Shown here one piece after another: positions 54,413 to 63,556 of a stretch of 64,000 bases of DNA; positions within the stretch are counted from its first letter, which is position 1; the number at the start of each line of letters is the position of its first letter. The notes below the pieces were generated by a model that was given only the letters and a program-made list of their open reading frames with translations, was not told the DNA's origin and ran no database searches. Source of the stretch: Puniceibacterium confluentis (GTDB lineage: Bacteria; Pseudomonadota; Alphaproteobacteria; Rhodobacterales; Rhodobacteraceae); the NCBI RefSeq assembly GCF_007923445.1, contig NZ_VOJI01000017.1:1-64000 (forward strand). The letters run 5' to 3'. Made by a program: the position numbers and the translations under genes.

Positions 54413-55689
54413 TCTGGGCAGCAGGCGGTTTCCTGCTTCTCCTGATCTCGGGCATTCCCATCGTGCTGGCGCTTGGCATTGCTGCGCTGGTGGCGATCGA
54501 GATGACGACAACGGCCCCGATCTCCATCGTGGCACAGCGGGTCTATGGCGGCATCAACTCCTTCACCCTCATGGCGATCCCGTTCTTCGTGGCCTCCGGC
54601 CTGTTGATGGAGGCCGGCGGCATCGCCCGCCGCTTTGTCAACCTGGCCACGGCGCTGGTGGGCTGGATCACCGGCAGCCTCTACCTTGTCGCAATTGTCA
54701 CCGGCACCGGACTTGCCGCGATCTCGGGCTCGGGGTCGGCCGATACGGCCGCCATCAGCGCCGTGATGACGCCCGAGATGAAGCGGCGGAACTACAACAT
54801 CGACCTCGCGGCGGCCGTCATAGCCGCATCCGGCTCGCTCGCCTCGATTATTCCTCCGTCGATCGTGATGATCGTGATCGCCATCACGGCAAACCAGTCC
54901 ATCGGCGCGATGTTCCTGGGCGGCGTGGTGCCGGGGCTGCTGGTCATGACGGGACTGATGCTGGGGTGCTGGATTTATTCCCGGCAGGGAGGCGTGGCCT
55001 ATCGCGACCGGGAGGCATTCACCCTGGCGCGGCTGCGCGCCGGTTTTCTGGATGCGGCGCCGGGCTTGCTGGTGCCGGCCGTCATCATCGGCGGCATCAC
55101 CGGCGGCATCTTTACCGCGACCGAGGCCGCCTGCGTGGCGCTGTTCACCACGCTGATGGTCACGCTTTTCATCTATCGCGAACTCAGGCTGTCGGACCTT
55201 CCCGCGATCCTGCTGCGCGCCATCAGCCTATCGGCCACGGTGCTCATCATCATCGCCACGGCTTCGGTGTTCACCTGGATCATCGCAACACAGGGCTTTC
55301 CGGCGATGCTGCGCGGCTGGCTGACCGGCTTCACCGACAACCCGGTGGTCTTTCTGCTGATCGTCAACCTGCTGCTGCTGGTGGTGGGGATGTTCATGGA
55401 AAGCATCTCGGCCATCCTGATCCTGCTGCCGATCCTGCTGCCTTTGGCGCGGAGCTACGACATCGACCCGGTGCAGTTCGGCGTGATTGCCGCGCTGAAC
55501 CTGTCCATCGGGCTGATCACGCCGCCCTATGGCATCTGCCTTTACGTCGCCGCGTCAGTGGCGGGTCGGCGGATCGAACAGGTCTCGCGCAAGGTCTGGC
55601 TGCCGTTCGGGTGCATGTTTGCCGCGCTGATGCTCGTGACCTTCGTTCCCGCCATTTCCCTCTGGCTGCCTTCGGTCCTGATGAACTGA
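54409..55689 (+). CDS. dctM: TRAP transporter large permease (DctM type), system 1
   Basis: 426 residues, 11-12 hydrophobic segments. NSFTLMAIPFFVASGLLMEAGGIARR and SGSGSADTAAISAVMTPEMKRR are the DctM signatures. It is the transport channel of the TRAP system. ATGA overlap with dctQ; the solute-binding gene follows after 50 nt, giving order Q-M-P. Very similar to the truncated DctM at the window's end. Confidence 0.94.
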   Translation: MIWAAGGFLLLLISGIPIVLALGIAALVAIEMTTTAPISIVAQRVYGGINSFTLMAIPFFVASGLLMEAGGIARRFVNLATALVGWITGSLYLVAIVTGTGLAAISGSGSADTAAISAVMTPEMKRRNYNIDLAAAVIAASGSLASIIPPSIVMIVIAITANQSIGAMFLGGVVPGLLVMTGLMLGCWIYSRQGGVAYRDREAFTLARLRAGFLDAAPGLLVPAVIIGGITGGIFTATEAACVALFTTLMVTLFIYRELRLSDLPAILLRAISLSATVLIIIATASVFTWIIATQGFPAMLRGWLTGFTDNPVVFLLIVNLLLLVVGMFMESISAILILLPILLPLARSYDIDPVQFGVIAALNLSIGLITPPYGICLYVAASVAGRRIEQVSRKVWLPFGCMFAALMLVTFVPAISLWLPSVLMN

Positions 55690-55739
55690 CACAGCCGCTC
55701 CAACCAACCCATCCGAAGCAAGAAGAAAGTAGAAAAGAC

Positions 55740-56702
55740 ATGTCCAACAGAACGCTCACCTCCCTGGTCGTCGCCTGTGCTCTGGCCGCGGCCCCGGCTT
55801 TTGCAGCCGAATACACCTTCAAGATCGCCCATACCAACGCTGCCGACGAGGTGCAGGACATGGGCCTTCAGAAAATGAAGGAACTGCTGGAGGCAAAGAC
55901 CGACGGTGCCGCCACGCTGGAAATCTATCCCGGCGGCCAGCTGGGGGACGAAGCGCAGATAATCGAGGGCGTCATGCTCGGCTCGCTCGACATGGCGATG
56001 ACTTCGAATTCGATGCTGTCGAACTATGTCGAGGACTTCCAGGTGTTCGACATGCCTTTCCTGTTTCCCACGATTCCCGCCCTTGGCGAGAAGCTGGATG
56101 CCAATTTCGACCTTCTGGAATCCTCGGCCAACGCGGCTGGATTTGAACTGCTGGGCGTCTTCTCCTCGGGCATCCGCCACCTGATGACCTCCAAGCCCAT
56201 CGAGAGCATCGGTGATCTGGCCGGCATGAAGATCCGCACCATGCAGAACCCGGTTCACGTCGAGGCCTTCCGCGCCTATGGCGCCAACCCGACGCCGATG
56301 TCCTACAGCGAATTGTACGGCGCGTTGCAGGCAGGGGTGGTCGACGGAGCCGAGGGCGCCTCGACCGGGTATGACGGCATGAAGTTTTACGAGGTCGCGC
56401 CGTCCTTCGCGCTGGTTGGCTGGCTGAACATGACCGCGCCCGTCACCATGCAGAAGGCCGCCTATGACGCGCTGCCCGCCGAGATCCAGACCGCACTGAT
56501 GGAATCCGGCGAAGAGGCCGCGGCCTGGCAGCGCCAGTATGTCGTGGATCAGGAGCAGCCGCTGCTTGACGGCTTTGCCGCGCAGGGGGTCAGGATCACC
56601 CACCCCGATACCACCCCGTTCATCGAAGCGTCCAAACCGCTTTATGAAAGCCAGCTCACAACCGATGGTCAGAAGGCGCTGTACCAGGCCCTGACAAATT
56701 GA
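55740..56702 (+). CDS. dctP: TRAP transporter solute-binding protein (DctP type), system 1
   Basis: 320 residues; signal peptide (MSNRTLTSLVVACALAAAPAFA). DctP fold with AEYTFKIAHTNAADEVQDMGLQKM, PGGQLGDEAQIIEGVMLGSLDM and the carboxylate-binding Arg in GMKIRTMQNPVHVEAF. The Arg argues for an organic-acid ligand. Related to, but distinct from, the solute-binding protein at 61988. Confidence 0.93.
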   Translation: MSNRTLTSLVVACALAAAPAFAAEYTFKIAHTNAADEVQDMGLQKMKELLEAKTDGAATLEIYPGGQLGDEAQIIEGVMLGSLDMAMTSNSMLSNYVEDFQVFDMPFLFPTIPALGEKLDANFDLLESSANAAGFELLGVFSSGIRHLMTSKPIESIGDLAGMKIRTMQNPVHVEAFRAYGANPTPMSYSELYGALQAGVVDGAEGASTGYDGMKFYEVAPSFALVGWLNMTAPVTMQKAAYDALPAEIQTALMESGEEAAAWQRQYVVDQEQPLLDGFAAQGVRITHPDTTPFIEASKPLYESQLTTDGQKALYQALTN

Positions 56703-56771
56703 GTGACCGGCCCGTGGCATCTCCTCCCTTGGCGCTGCGGGCCAATTGACCGGCCAGAGGACATACCCCAG

Positions 56772-58181
56772 ATGCTCGATACCGCCATCCGCAACGCCGA
56801 AATCGTCACCGCCGCAGACCGCTACCGTGCCGAGATCGGCATTCGCGGCGGCCGCATCGTGACGATCGCCGAAGACGTCGGCGCCGCCCATGAGGACATC
56901 GACGCCTCGGGCCTGCTGGTGCTGCCCGGCGGCATCGACGCGCATGTGCATCTGGAACAACCCCAGGGCGGCGGCGTGGTCATGGCCGACGGGTTCGAAA
57001 GCGGCACGCGCTCGGCCGCAGCCGGTGGCACCACCACGGTCATGCCCTTTGCCCTGCAGCAAAAGGGCCAGTCGCTGCGCGAGGCCGTGACCGCCTATCA
57101 CAAGGCGGCCGAGGGCAAATGCCATACCGACACCTCGTTCCACCTGATCATCACCGACCCGACACCGCAGGTTCTGGGGCAGGAACTGCCGGCGCTGGTC
57201 AAGGATGGCTACACCTCGTTCAAGGTCTTCATGACCTATGACGACATGGTGTTGAACGACGCGCAGCTGCTGGATGTCTTTGACGTGGCACGGCGGGAAA
57301 AGGCCCTGGTCATGGTCCATGCCGAGGGCTACGATGCGATCCGCTACATGGCCAAACGGCTGGAAGAGACCGGCAGGACTGCGCCCTATTATCACGCCGA
57401 AAGCCGCCCTCAGAGTGTCGAGCGCGAGGCGACGCACCGCGCCATCTCGCACGCGGAACTGACCGATGTGCCGATCTGCATCGTGCATGTTTCCGGCCGC
57501 GATCCGATGGAGCAGATCCAGTGGGCGAAGAAGCGCGGCATGAATGTCTGGGCCGAAACCTGTCCGCAGTACATCGCGCTGACCGCGGAGAACCTCAAAG
57601 GTCTGAACATGGATTTCGAGGGCGCGAAATACGTCTGCTCGCCGCCGCCGCGCGATCTGGATTCGCAACAGGCGATCTGGGAAGGGCTGCGCGACGGCAC
57701 CTTCGACCTGTTCTCGTCCGACCATTGTCCGTTCCGGTTCGAGGATGCCATGGGCAAGGATGTCGCGGGCGCGCGCACCTCGTTCCGCTGGGTGCCCAAC
57801 GGCATTCCGGGGATCGAGGCGCGCCTGCCCATCCTGTTTTCGGAAGGTGTCTCGAAGGGGCGGATTCCGATCGAACGCTTCGTGGCGCTGACCTCGACCA
57901 ATCCGGCGAAACTGTTCGGGATGTATCCGCGCAAAGGCACCATCGCCGTGGGCAGCGACGCCGACCTGACGTTCTGGGATCCAGGGCGCGAGGTGACCAT
58001 GTCGCAAAGCCTGCATCACCACGATTGCGATTATACCCCCTACGAGGGCATGGCGATCAAGGGCTGGCCGGTGCGCACCATCCTGCGCGGCAGCACGATC
58101 TTTCAGGACGGCGAAATCACCGGCTTACCGGGGCAGGGGACCTATCTGGAACGCGGCACCAGTCAGGCGTTTGGCGTCTGA
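56772..58181 (+). CDS. Dihydropyrimidinase/hydantoinase-like amidohydrolase
   Basis: 469 residues, cyclic-amidohydrolase fold. Metal ligands: His58 and His60 in GIDAHVHL, the carboxylated Lys151 in SFKVFMTYDD, His in MVHAEGYD and CIVHVSG, and Asp in FSSDHCPF. It hydrolyses cyclic amides or imides (dihydrouracil, hydantoins, related rings); the true substrate is unknown. Located between two TRAP systems, it may open an imported ring. Start at 56772 (MLDTAIRNAEIV); the longer frame from 56703 is non-coding. Confidence 0.92.
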   Translation: MLDTAIRNAEIVTAADRYRAEIGIRGGRIVTIAEDVGAAHEDIDASGLLVLPGGIDAHVHLEQPQGGGVVMADGFESGTRSAAAGGTTTVMPFALQQKGQSLREAVTAYHKAAEGKCHTDTSFHLIITDPTPQVLGQELPALVKDGYTSFKVFMTYDDMVLNDAQLLDVFDVARREKALVMVHAEGYDAIRYMAKRLEETGRTAPYYHAESRPQSVEREATHRAISHAELTDVPICIVHVSGRDPMEQIQWAKKRGMNVWAETCPQYIALTAENLKGLNMDFEGAKYVCSPPPRDLDSQQAIWEGLRDGTFDLFSSDHCPFRFEDAMGKDVAGARTSFRWVPNGIPGIEARLPILFSEGVSKGRIPIERFVALTSTNPAKLFGMYPRKGTIAVGSDADLTFWDPGREVTMSQSLHHHDCDYTPYEGMAIKGWPVRTILRGSTIFQDGEITGLPGQGTYLERGTSQAFGV

Positions 58182-58216
58182 GGGACAGCGGGCCCGGACG
58201 GGGGCGGCGCGCAGCC

Positions 58217-58894
58217 TCACTCTTCCGATGCGATCCGGGACACGAGGTCCTCCATCATCGCGGCGTTCTGCATCCGCAGGATCGCTTCGGCAGCGGGCGC
58301 GTCCTGCCGTTTCAGCGCGTCAATGAGCAGGTTCATCTCTTCTGCCATGACCTGCCGTCGTCCGGTGCCGTAGCCATAGCCGCGGCGGAAGGCAAAGATC
58401 GTGTCCCATCCGCGCTGGAAGACCCTAAGCGCCTCGCGGTTGCCCCCGAAAGTCACCAGCCGCACGTTGAAACTCCGGTTGGTCTCGATGGCGGCCAGAT
58501 CTTCGCCTGCCGCGATCTGCGCGCGGTAATTGGCGACCAGCGCCTCAAGCTCGCGGATGCGTTCCAGCGTCAATGCAGCCATGCCGCGCCTGACGGCAAA
58601 GATCCGCAGCTCGGTGTTCAGCTCGAACAGGTCGGTGATGTAGGCGCGGTCGAGTTGCCGCACGGTCGCGCCGCGGTTGGGCTCGATCTCGACCAGGCCC
58701 TCGCCTTCGAGTTTGCGCAACGCTTCGCGCAGCGGCATGGTGGAAAATCCCAGCCGCTTGGCCAGTTCCGCCGTCTTCAGCCGCGCGCCCGGCGCGATGC
58801 GCCCCGCAAGGATATCCTCGCGGATCTGGCGCGTGGCCTGATCGACAGAGTTCTGCGCGGTGTCGGGATCTTCTTCGGTCATGCGGCGCACCAT
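58217..58894 (-). CDS. GntR-family regulator, FCD subfamily
   Basis: 225 residues. N-terminal winged HTH (ATRQIREDILAGRIAPGARLKTAELAKRLGFSTMPLREALRKLEGEGLVEIEPNRGATV) and a C-terminal all-helical FCD ligand domain with metal-binding His/Asp positions partly replaced (TELRIFAVRRGMAALT). The start could be 58894 or 58882; the former is 3 nt from the MaoC gene. It probably represses the tautomerase/acyl-CoA dehydrogenase/MaoC operon; see the TGATCTGATCA sites. Confidence 0.9.
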   Translation of the reverse strand: MVRRMTEEDPDTAQNSVDQATRQIREDILAGRIAPGARLKTAELAKRLGFSTMPLREALRKLEGEGLVEIEPNRGATVRQLDRAYITDLFELNTELRIFAVRRGMAALTLERIRELEALVANYRAQIAAGEDLAAIETNRSFNVRLVTFGGNREALRVFQRGWDTIFAFRRGYGYGTGRRQVMAEEMNLLIDALKRQDAPAAEAILRMQNAAMMEDLVSRIASEE

Positions 58895-58897
58895 CCG

Positions 58898-59341
58898 TCA
58901 GGGGGCCTTTTGGATCAAGGAGATATGTTCGGCTTCAATGAGCAGCGCGCCGTCTGCGCGATGCAGGCGCACGGACTCGGTGATCACGCCGGCCGGGCGC
59001 GAGGCGGATTCGCGCTTGGCGACAAAGGCCATTTCGACATGCACCACGTCGCCTGCGACGATGGGGGCGACGAACCGCACGGCGTTCCAGCCAAGTGATG
59101 CGATGGAGGTTTCCTCGTACAGCCGCAGTTCCGTCTTCAGCCCCTCCATCAGCGACAGGCCGTAAAGGCCATGCGCGATGATCCCGGGAAATCCCTGTGC
59201 CTTTGCATAGGTTTCATCGGTGTGCAGTGGATGGAAATCCCGTGTGAGACGGCAGAACGCGGCGATGTCCTGCGCGGTGATCCGGTGGCTTGCCGTGGTG
59301 AAGGAGACGCCCACCTCCACGTCTTCGAAATGGAGGTTCAT
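58898..59341 (-). CDS. MaoC-family enoyl-CoA hydratase
   Basis: 147 residues. The hydratase motif is complete: AAFCRLTRDFHPLHTDETYAKAQGFPGIIAHGLYG, with Asp and His in the usual spacing. Closer to the classical (R)-specific hydratase/mesaconyl-CoA-hydratase-like group than to the pair at 48908-49736. ATGA overlap with the upstream acyl-CoA dehydrogenase, so it probably hydrates that enzyme's product. Confidence 0.9.
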   Translation of the reverse strand: MNLHFEDVEVGVSFTTASHRITAQDIAAFCRLTRDFHPLHTDETYAKAQGFPGIIAHGLYGLSLMEGLKTELRLYEETSIASLGWNAVRFVAPIVAGDVVHVEMAFVAKRESASRPAGVITESVRLHRADGALLIEAEHISLIQKAP

Positions 59342-60498
59342 GTGTACATCTTCTCTACCTGGCGCGCGATGATCATGCGCTGGATCTGGTTGGTGCCCTC
59401 GTAGATCTGGCTGAGGCGGACGTCGCGGAACAGCCGCTCGACCCGGAACGCGCGGGAATAGCCGTTGCCACCGTGGATCTGCAACGCGTTGGAAATGTGC
59501 ACCTGCGCCATGTCGGTGGTGAAGAGCTTGGCCTGCGCCGCTTCGAGCGCGATGGGTTGGCGCGCATCGTAAAGCCGCGCGGCATGGTGGATCAGCAGGC
59601 GGGCGGCGGCGATGTCCCTGGACATGTCGGCCACCATGAACTGGATCGCCTGAAAATCGTAGATTGGCTTGCCGAACTGCTTGCGGTCATGGGCGTAGGC
59701 GATGGCATCCTCCATCGCGGCCTGCGCCATGCCAAGCGCCATGGAGGACATCATCAGGCGGGAGAAGTTGAAGTTCTCCATCGCCATGTGAAAGGCGCCG
59801 TTTTCGGGTCCGATCAGATTTCCGACCGGCACGCGCACGCTGTCAAAGCTCACCACGCATTCGGCGAGGCCGTGCATCCCGAGCAGCTCTTCGCTCTTGC
59901 CCTTGATCACGCCGGGGCGGTCCGTCTCGACCAGAATGCAGGAAATGCCCCGGTGCCCGGCCTCCGCATCGGTCTTGGCAAAGACCATGATCACGTCGGC
60001 GACCTGGCCGAACGTGACCCAGGCCTTGGTGCCGGTGATGATGAATTCATCACCCTCGCGCCGGGCCGTCGTCTTAATCGCCGCGACATCCGATCCGCAG
60101 TCCGGCTCGGTCACTGCGGTGGCGGGAATCACGCTGCCATCGAGCACGCCGGGAATCAGTTTGTGATGCTCCGCCGTGCCGTGATGGTAGAGAAACAGCG
60201 CCGCCTCGACCGGAATGGCGAAAGCGTTTCCCACCGCACCCGAGCCGCGTGCGAGTTCTTCCATGACGATGCAGGCGGTCATCGCGTCCATCCCGACACC
60301 GCCCGCTTCTTCGGGCAGGGCGACGCCGAAAAGTCCCTGTTCGGCAAGGCTCAGGTAAATCTCGCGCGGGAAGGTGTTGTCCCGGTCAATGGCGGCGGCG
60401 GCGGGCGCGAGAAGCGAGTCGGAGAGCCGGCGCGCTGTATCGCGCACCATGCTTTGCTCCTCGGTGTAGAACTGGTTCAATATGATCTCCGATTGCAT
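59338..60498 (-). CDS. Acyl-CoA dehydrogenase
   Basis: 386 residues with standard motifs: PATAVTEPDCGSDVAAIKTTA, FIITGTKAWVTFGQVADVIMVFA, MHGLAECVVSFDSVRVP, and the catalytic Glu in RLSQIYEGTNQIQRM. It pairs with the overlapping MaoC gene. The ATG at 60498 lacks a ribosome binding site; a TTG at 60480 follows GGAG by 7 nt and would give MNQFYTEEQ, the usual family N-terminus, so that may be the true start. A GntR-type operator lies just upstream. Confidence 0.92.
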   Translation of the reverse strand: MQSEIILNQFYTEEQSMVRDTARRLSDSLLAPAAAAIDRDNTFPREIYLSLAEQGLFGVALPEEAGGVGMDAMTACIVMEELARGSGAVGNAFAIPVEAALFLYHHGTAEHHKLIPGVLDGSVIPATAVTEPDCGSDVAAIKTTARREGDEFIITGTKAWVTFGQVADVIMVFAKTDAEAGHRGISCILVETDRPGVIKGKSEELLGMHGLAECVVSFDSVRVPVGNLIGPENGAFHMAMENFNFSRLMMSSMALGMAQAAMEDAIAYAHDRKQFGKPIYDFQAIQFMVADMSRDIAAARLLIHHAARLYDARQPIALEAAQAKLFTTDMAQVHISNALQIHGGNGYSRAFRVERLFRDVRLSQIYEGTNQIQRMIIARQVEKMYT

Positions 60499-60508
60499 TT
60501 TTATGATT

Positions 60509-60519
60509 TGATCTGATCA
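60509..60519. promoter_or_regulatory. Candidate GntR operator upstream of the acyl-CoA dehydrogenase
   Basis: Perfect 11-bp palindrome TGATCTGATCA in a 49-nt A/T-richer gap. The 10-mer ATCTGATCAC here recurs at 60977-60986 in the divergent region, and nowhere else obvious in the island. Confidence 0.6.
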
Positions 60520-60547
60520 CGGAGCTACGCCCGTAAAGGCCGTCGCG

Positions 60548-60913
60548 TCAAGCCGAGGCCGCGCCGCCGTGGAAGGCGTCTGCCTGCGCCGTGTCGAAAA
60601 AGTAGACAATGACATCTTTCGGGGCCGCGCCATAGGCGGTGACCACCGCGTCGGTGATGCGCCGCGCCGCGTCGGCCTTCAGCTGGGCGGAACGCGGGAA
60701 AGCATGAACTTTTATGAAGATGCGCATATTTTCAGCGGATTCGCCATATTTTCCGGCATGCGCGTAGGAATAGTAACCCATGGAATTATAATAGATGGTG
60801 ACGATTTCGGGCTTGATCGCGAAGGCCTGGCAGAGACCATCAGTCATATGGTGGCTCGCAAACTCCCGTATTTGTTCGCCGGGACCGTGGTCGCTGACTT
60901 CGATGAAGGGCAT
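60548..60913 (-). CDS. Tautomerase-superfamily protein
   Basis: 121 residues beginning MPFIEV, so Pro2 becomes the catalytic N-terminal proline after Met removal, as in 4-oxalocrotonate tautomerase/MIF/CHMI-type enzymes. The segment MRIFIKVHAFPRSAQLKADAARRITDAVVTAYGAAPKDVIVYFFD matches the CHMI-like length class. It probably isomerises an enol or dienol intermediate. The ATG has GGAGAC upstream. Divergent from the third DHDPS-family gene. Confidence 0.86.
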   Translation of the reverse strand: MPFIEVSDHGPGEQIREFASHHMTDGLCQAFAIKPEIVTIYYNSMGYYSYAHAGKYGESAENMRIFIKVHAFPRSAQLKADAARRITDAVVTAYGAAPKDVIVYFFDTAQADAFHGGAASA

Positions 60914-60974
60914 GGGGATGTCTCCTGTTCTGGCGGTGAAACGGGTCGCCTGGACGGGTCCCCGAGTTGACTCA

Positions 60975-60986
60975 GTATCTGATCAC
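60975..60986. promoter_or_regulatory. Candidate GntR operator in the divergent tautomerase / DHDPS-3 region
   Basis: GTATCTGATCAC; nine of eleven positions match the palindrome at 60509-60519, and ten consecutive bases are identical. It lies just downstream of a TTGACT (60967-60972), between the divergent starts at 60913 and 61049. Confidence 0.6.
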
Positions 60987-61048
60987 ATAAATGGTATATG
61001 CAAGATGTTTGGATCGGCAATGCGCCGACAGGGCCGGAAGGGACGACC

Positions 61049-61927
61049 ATGACTTTCAGAGGGAGCTACACCGTCTGCGTGACGCCGTTCGACGCCGACG
61101 GTTGCGTCGACCTTGTGGCGTTGCGGTCCTATGTGGACTGGCAGATCGCCGAGGGTGTGCATGGGCTGATCCCGCTTGGTTCCACCGGCGAGTTCCTGTC
61201 GTTGACGCGCGAAGAGCGCGCCGCCGTGGCCGAGACGGTGATCGTTCAGGCCGCGGGTCGGGTGCCCGTGCTGATCGGCACCGCCGCCGAGTGGACGGAC
61301 GAGGCCGTGTCGCTCAGCCGCGAAGCAGAGGATCTGGGTGCTGACGGCGTGATGCTGGTGCCGCCCTACTATTCCTCGCCCACCGAGGCGGAACTGGGTG
61401 TGCACTTCACCCGCGTGGCCGAGGCGCTGAGCATCCCGGTCATGCTCTACAACAACCCGTTCACTGCGAATGTCGACCTCAGTGCCTCGCTGGTTGGACG
61501 GCTGTCCGAAGTCGACAACATTTCCTACATCAAGGACACCTCGAAGAACGTGCACCGGGTGACGGAGCTGCTGGAGGCCTGCAAGGGCCGGATGACCGTC
61601 TTCGCCGGCTACTACCCGTGGGAAAGCTACCTTGCAGGGGCCGAGGGCTATTCCTCGGTCATGGCGAACATCGCGCCGAAACTTTCCGCCGAAACCTTCG
61701 AGCGGACGGTCGACGGCTCGGCAGAGGGCCGCGCCCTTTACCTCAGGAGCCTGCCGCTGATCAACGCTCTGGCCGGCGACCTCTACGTGTCCGCCACCAA
61801 GGCCGCGATGGCGATGGTGGGCCGTCCGGCGGGCGAGCCGCGTCCGCCGCGCCTGCCGCTGCCCGAGGGCAGGCGGACGGAACTCCGGACAATTCTAGGC
61901 AATCTCGGGCTTCTGGCCGAGGCCTGA
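61049..61927 (+). CDS. DHDPS-family aldolase, canonical residues (copy 3)
   Basis: 292 residues with the classical signature: GSTGEFLSLTREER, the Tyr segment VMLYNNPFTANVDLS and Schiff-base Lys162 in SYIKDTSKN. Unlike the tandem copies it keeps the catalytic Tyr. Likely a pyruvate-type aldolase of a catabolic pathway; a lysine-biosynthetic DapA is less likely in this context. GGAAGGGA precedes the ATG at 61049. It starts the second TRAP operon. Confidence 0.9.
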   Translation: MTFRGSYTVCVTPFDADGCVDLVALRSYVDWQIAEGVHGLIPLGSTGEFLSLTREERAAVAETVIVQAAGRVPVLIGTAAEWTDEAVSLSREAEDLGADGVMLVPPYYSSPTEAELGVHFTRVAEALSIPVMLYNNPFTANVDLSASLVGRLSEVDNISYIKDTSKNVHRVTELLEACKGRMTVFAGYYPWESYLAGAEGYSSVMANIAPKLSAETFERTVDGSAEGRALYLRSLPLINALAGDLYVSATKAAMAMVGRPAGEPRPPRLPLPEGRRTELRTILGNLGLLAEA

Positions 61928-61987
61928 ACCCAGGCTCCGCGCGGGGCCGCCAGATCCGACCCAACAGAGAGACAAGGATACAAACAA

Positions 61988-62965
61988 ATGAAACTCACCA
62001 ATCTGACCCTTTGCCTGGCGCTGGGTGCGGCTGCACTGACAGCCCCTGCCTACGCACAGGGCATCACGCTCAAGGCCAGCCACAATGCCAATGCGGACGA
62101 GCCTTATGGCGTCGGCCTGCGCAGGATGGCGGAAATTCTCGAAGAGAAATCCGGCGGCGCCGCGACGATCGAGGTCTATGACAACGCCACTCTCGGCGAC
62201 GAGATGGAGAGCATCCAGGGCACCCAGATCGGCACCGTGGATGTTGCGGTGACGGCGAACTCGACACTGTCGAACTTCGTGCCGGACCTGTCGGTCTTTT
62301 CGCTTCCGTTCCTGTTCACCGATGCCGCGCAGATGGACCGCGCGCTGAGCGACCCGGCGGTGATCGCGGAAATCCAGACCGCGCTGGACGGTCAGGGCTT
62401 TCACCTGCTGGCGATCTTTTCCGCCGGCACCCGCCACATCATGACCAAGAAGCCCATCGAAACGATGGAGGACATGGCGGGTCTCAAGATCCGCACCATG
62501 CAGAACCCGGCGCATGTCGACACGTTCACCGCCTTTGGCGCGAACCCGACTCCGCTGGCCTATACCGAGCTTTACGGCGCACTGGAAACCGGCGTCGTCG
62601 ACGGAGCCGAGGCGGCCAACACCAATTTCTTTTCGCAGAAGTTCTACGAGGTCGCACCGGACTGGGCCGTGATCGGCTGGCTGGAACTGGTTGCCCCGGT
62701 GATCATGGGCAAGGCCGCCTACGACGCCCTGCCCGAAGAGGTGCGGACCGCGCTGGACGCGGCCGGGATGGACGCGGGCAAGATCCAGCGCAAGGCCTAT
62801 CTCGACAGCGACAACGCGCGCTTTGCCGATCTGGAAAAGGTCGGGGTCACGATCACCCGTCCCGACGATACGCCCTTCCGCGAAGCCGCTGCCGCAGTCC
62901 AGCAGAAGTATCTGGAAACCGATGCACAGAAAAAGATCTTTGATCTGCTGAAATCCGTCGAGTGA
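61988..62965 (+). CDS. dctP: TRAP transporter solute-binding protein (DctP type), system 2
   Basis: 325 residues; signal peptide (MKLTNLTLCLALGAAALTAPAYA). Carboxylate-binding Arg in GLKIRTMQNPAHVDTF. Parallel to the system-1 protein across its whole length (for example NPTPLAYTELYGALETGVVDGAEAA against NPTPMSYSELYGALQAGVVDGAEGA), so an older duplication; ligands are probably similar. AAGGAT precedes the ATG. Confidence 0.93.
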   Translation: MKLTNLTLCLALGAAALTAPAYAQGITLKASHNANADEPYGVGLRRMAEILEEKSGGAATIEVYDNATLGDEMESIQGTQIGTVDVAVTANSTLSNFVPDLSVFSLPFLFTDAAQMDRALSDPAVIAEIQTALDGQGFHLLAIFSAGTRHIMTKKPIETMEDMAGLKIRTMQNPAHVDTFTAFGANPTPLAYTELYGALETGVVDGAEAANTNFFSQKFYEVAPDWAVIGWLELVAPVIMGKAAYDALPEEVRTALDAAGMDAGKIQRKAYLDSDNARFADLEKVGVTITRPDDTPFREAAAAVQQKYLETDAQKKIFDLLKSVE

Positions 62966-63039
62966 TCGCTGATCCAGCATGATAAGCCCGGCCGCGCCCA
63001 CCGCGGCCGGGTCTTTCCTCCCCGTCAAGGAACGCGCGC

Positions 63040-63555
63040 ATGGTCTTGCTTGTCGAACGTCTCTGCCTTGTCCTGCGCCGCGTCGTGTCGGGCGCGGTGA
63101 TCCTGCTGTTTTCGGTGATGATGATCGCCGTGCTGGTGCAGGTGGGGGGGCGCTATGTCTTCAATTATTCCATCGCCCAGGCGGCCGAGATCGCCACCTT
63201 CAGCCAGATCTGGCTGGTGCTTCTGGGGGCAGGGGTCGCCGTGGCGCGGGGGCAGCATGTGGCCATCGACATGGTGCCCGCCGCGCTGCCCCTGCCTGCC
63301 GCGCGCGGGGCGATGATCGCCATTGCGCTGGTCTGCATGGCGTTTCTCGCGGTGCTGGCATGGGGCAGCCTGCCCCTGATCCGCATGGGAGATTTCCAGA
63401 CCTCGCCCGCGCTGCGGATGCCGATGAAATACATGTATTTCTGCCTGCCTGCCGGAGCCGCCTACATGGCCCTCGAACTGTTGCTCTCTGTCCTGCAGCG
63501 CTGGGACGACCCGTTTCCGCCACCCCAACCCGAAGACGCGGAAGAGGCGGTCTGA
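63040..63555 (+). CDS. dctQ: TRAP transporter small membrane subunit (DctQ type), system 2
   Basis: 171 residues, four hydrophobic helices; YVFNYSIAQAAEIATFSQIWLVLLGAGVAVARGQHVAIDM is the DctQ signature and aligns with the system-1 subunit. It lies 74 nt after dctP and 1 nt before dctM, so the order is P-Q-M. Confidence 0.92.
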   Translation: MVLLVERLCLVLRRVVSGAVILLFSVMMIAVLVQVGGRYVFNYSIAQAAEIATFSQIWLVLLGAGVAVARGQHVAIDMVPAALPLPAARGAMIAIALVCMAFLAVLAWGSLPLIRMGDFQTSPALRMPMKYMYFCLPAGAAYMALELLLSVLQRWDDPFPPPQPEDAEEAV

Positions 63556-63556
63556 C

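Noticed and set aside
55542-58022. 826-residue minus-strand open frame opposite dctM/dctP/hydantoinase
   Set aside because: Antisense artefact of high GC content; the plus-strand genes have full motifs.
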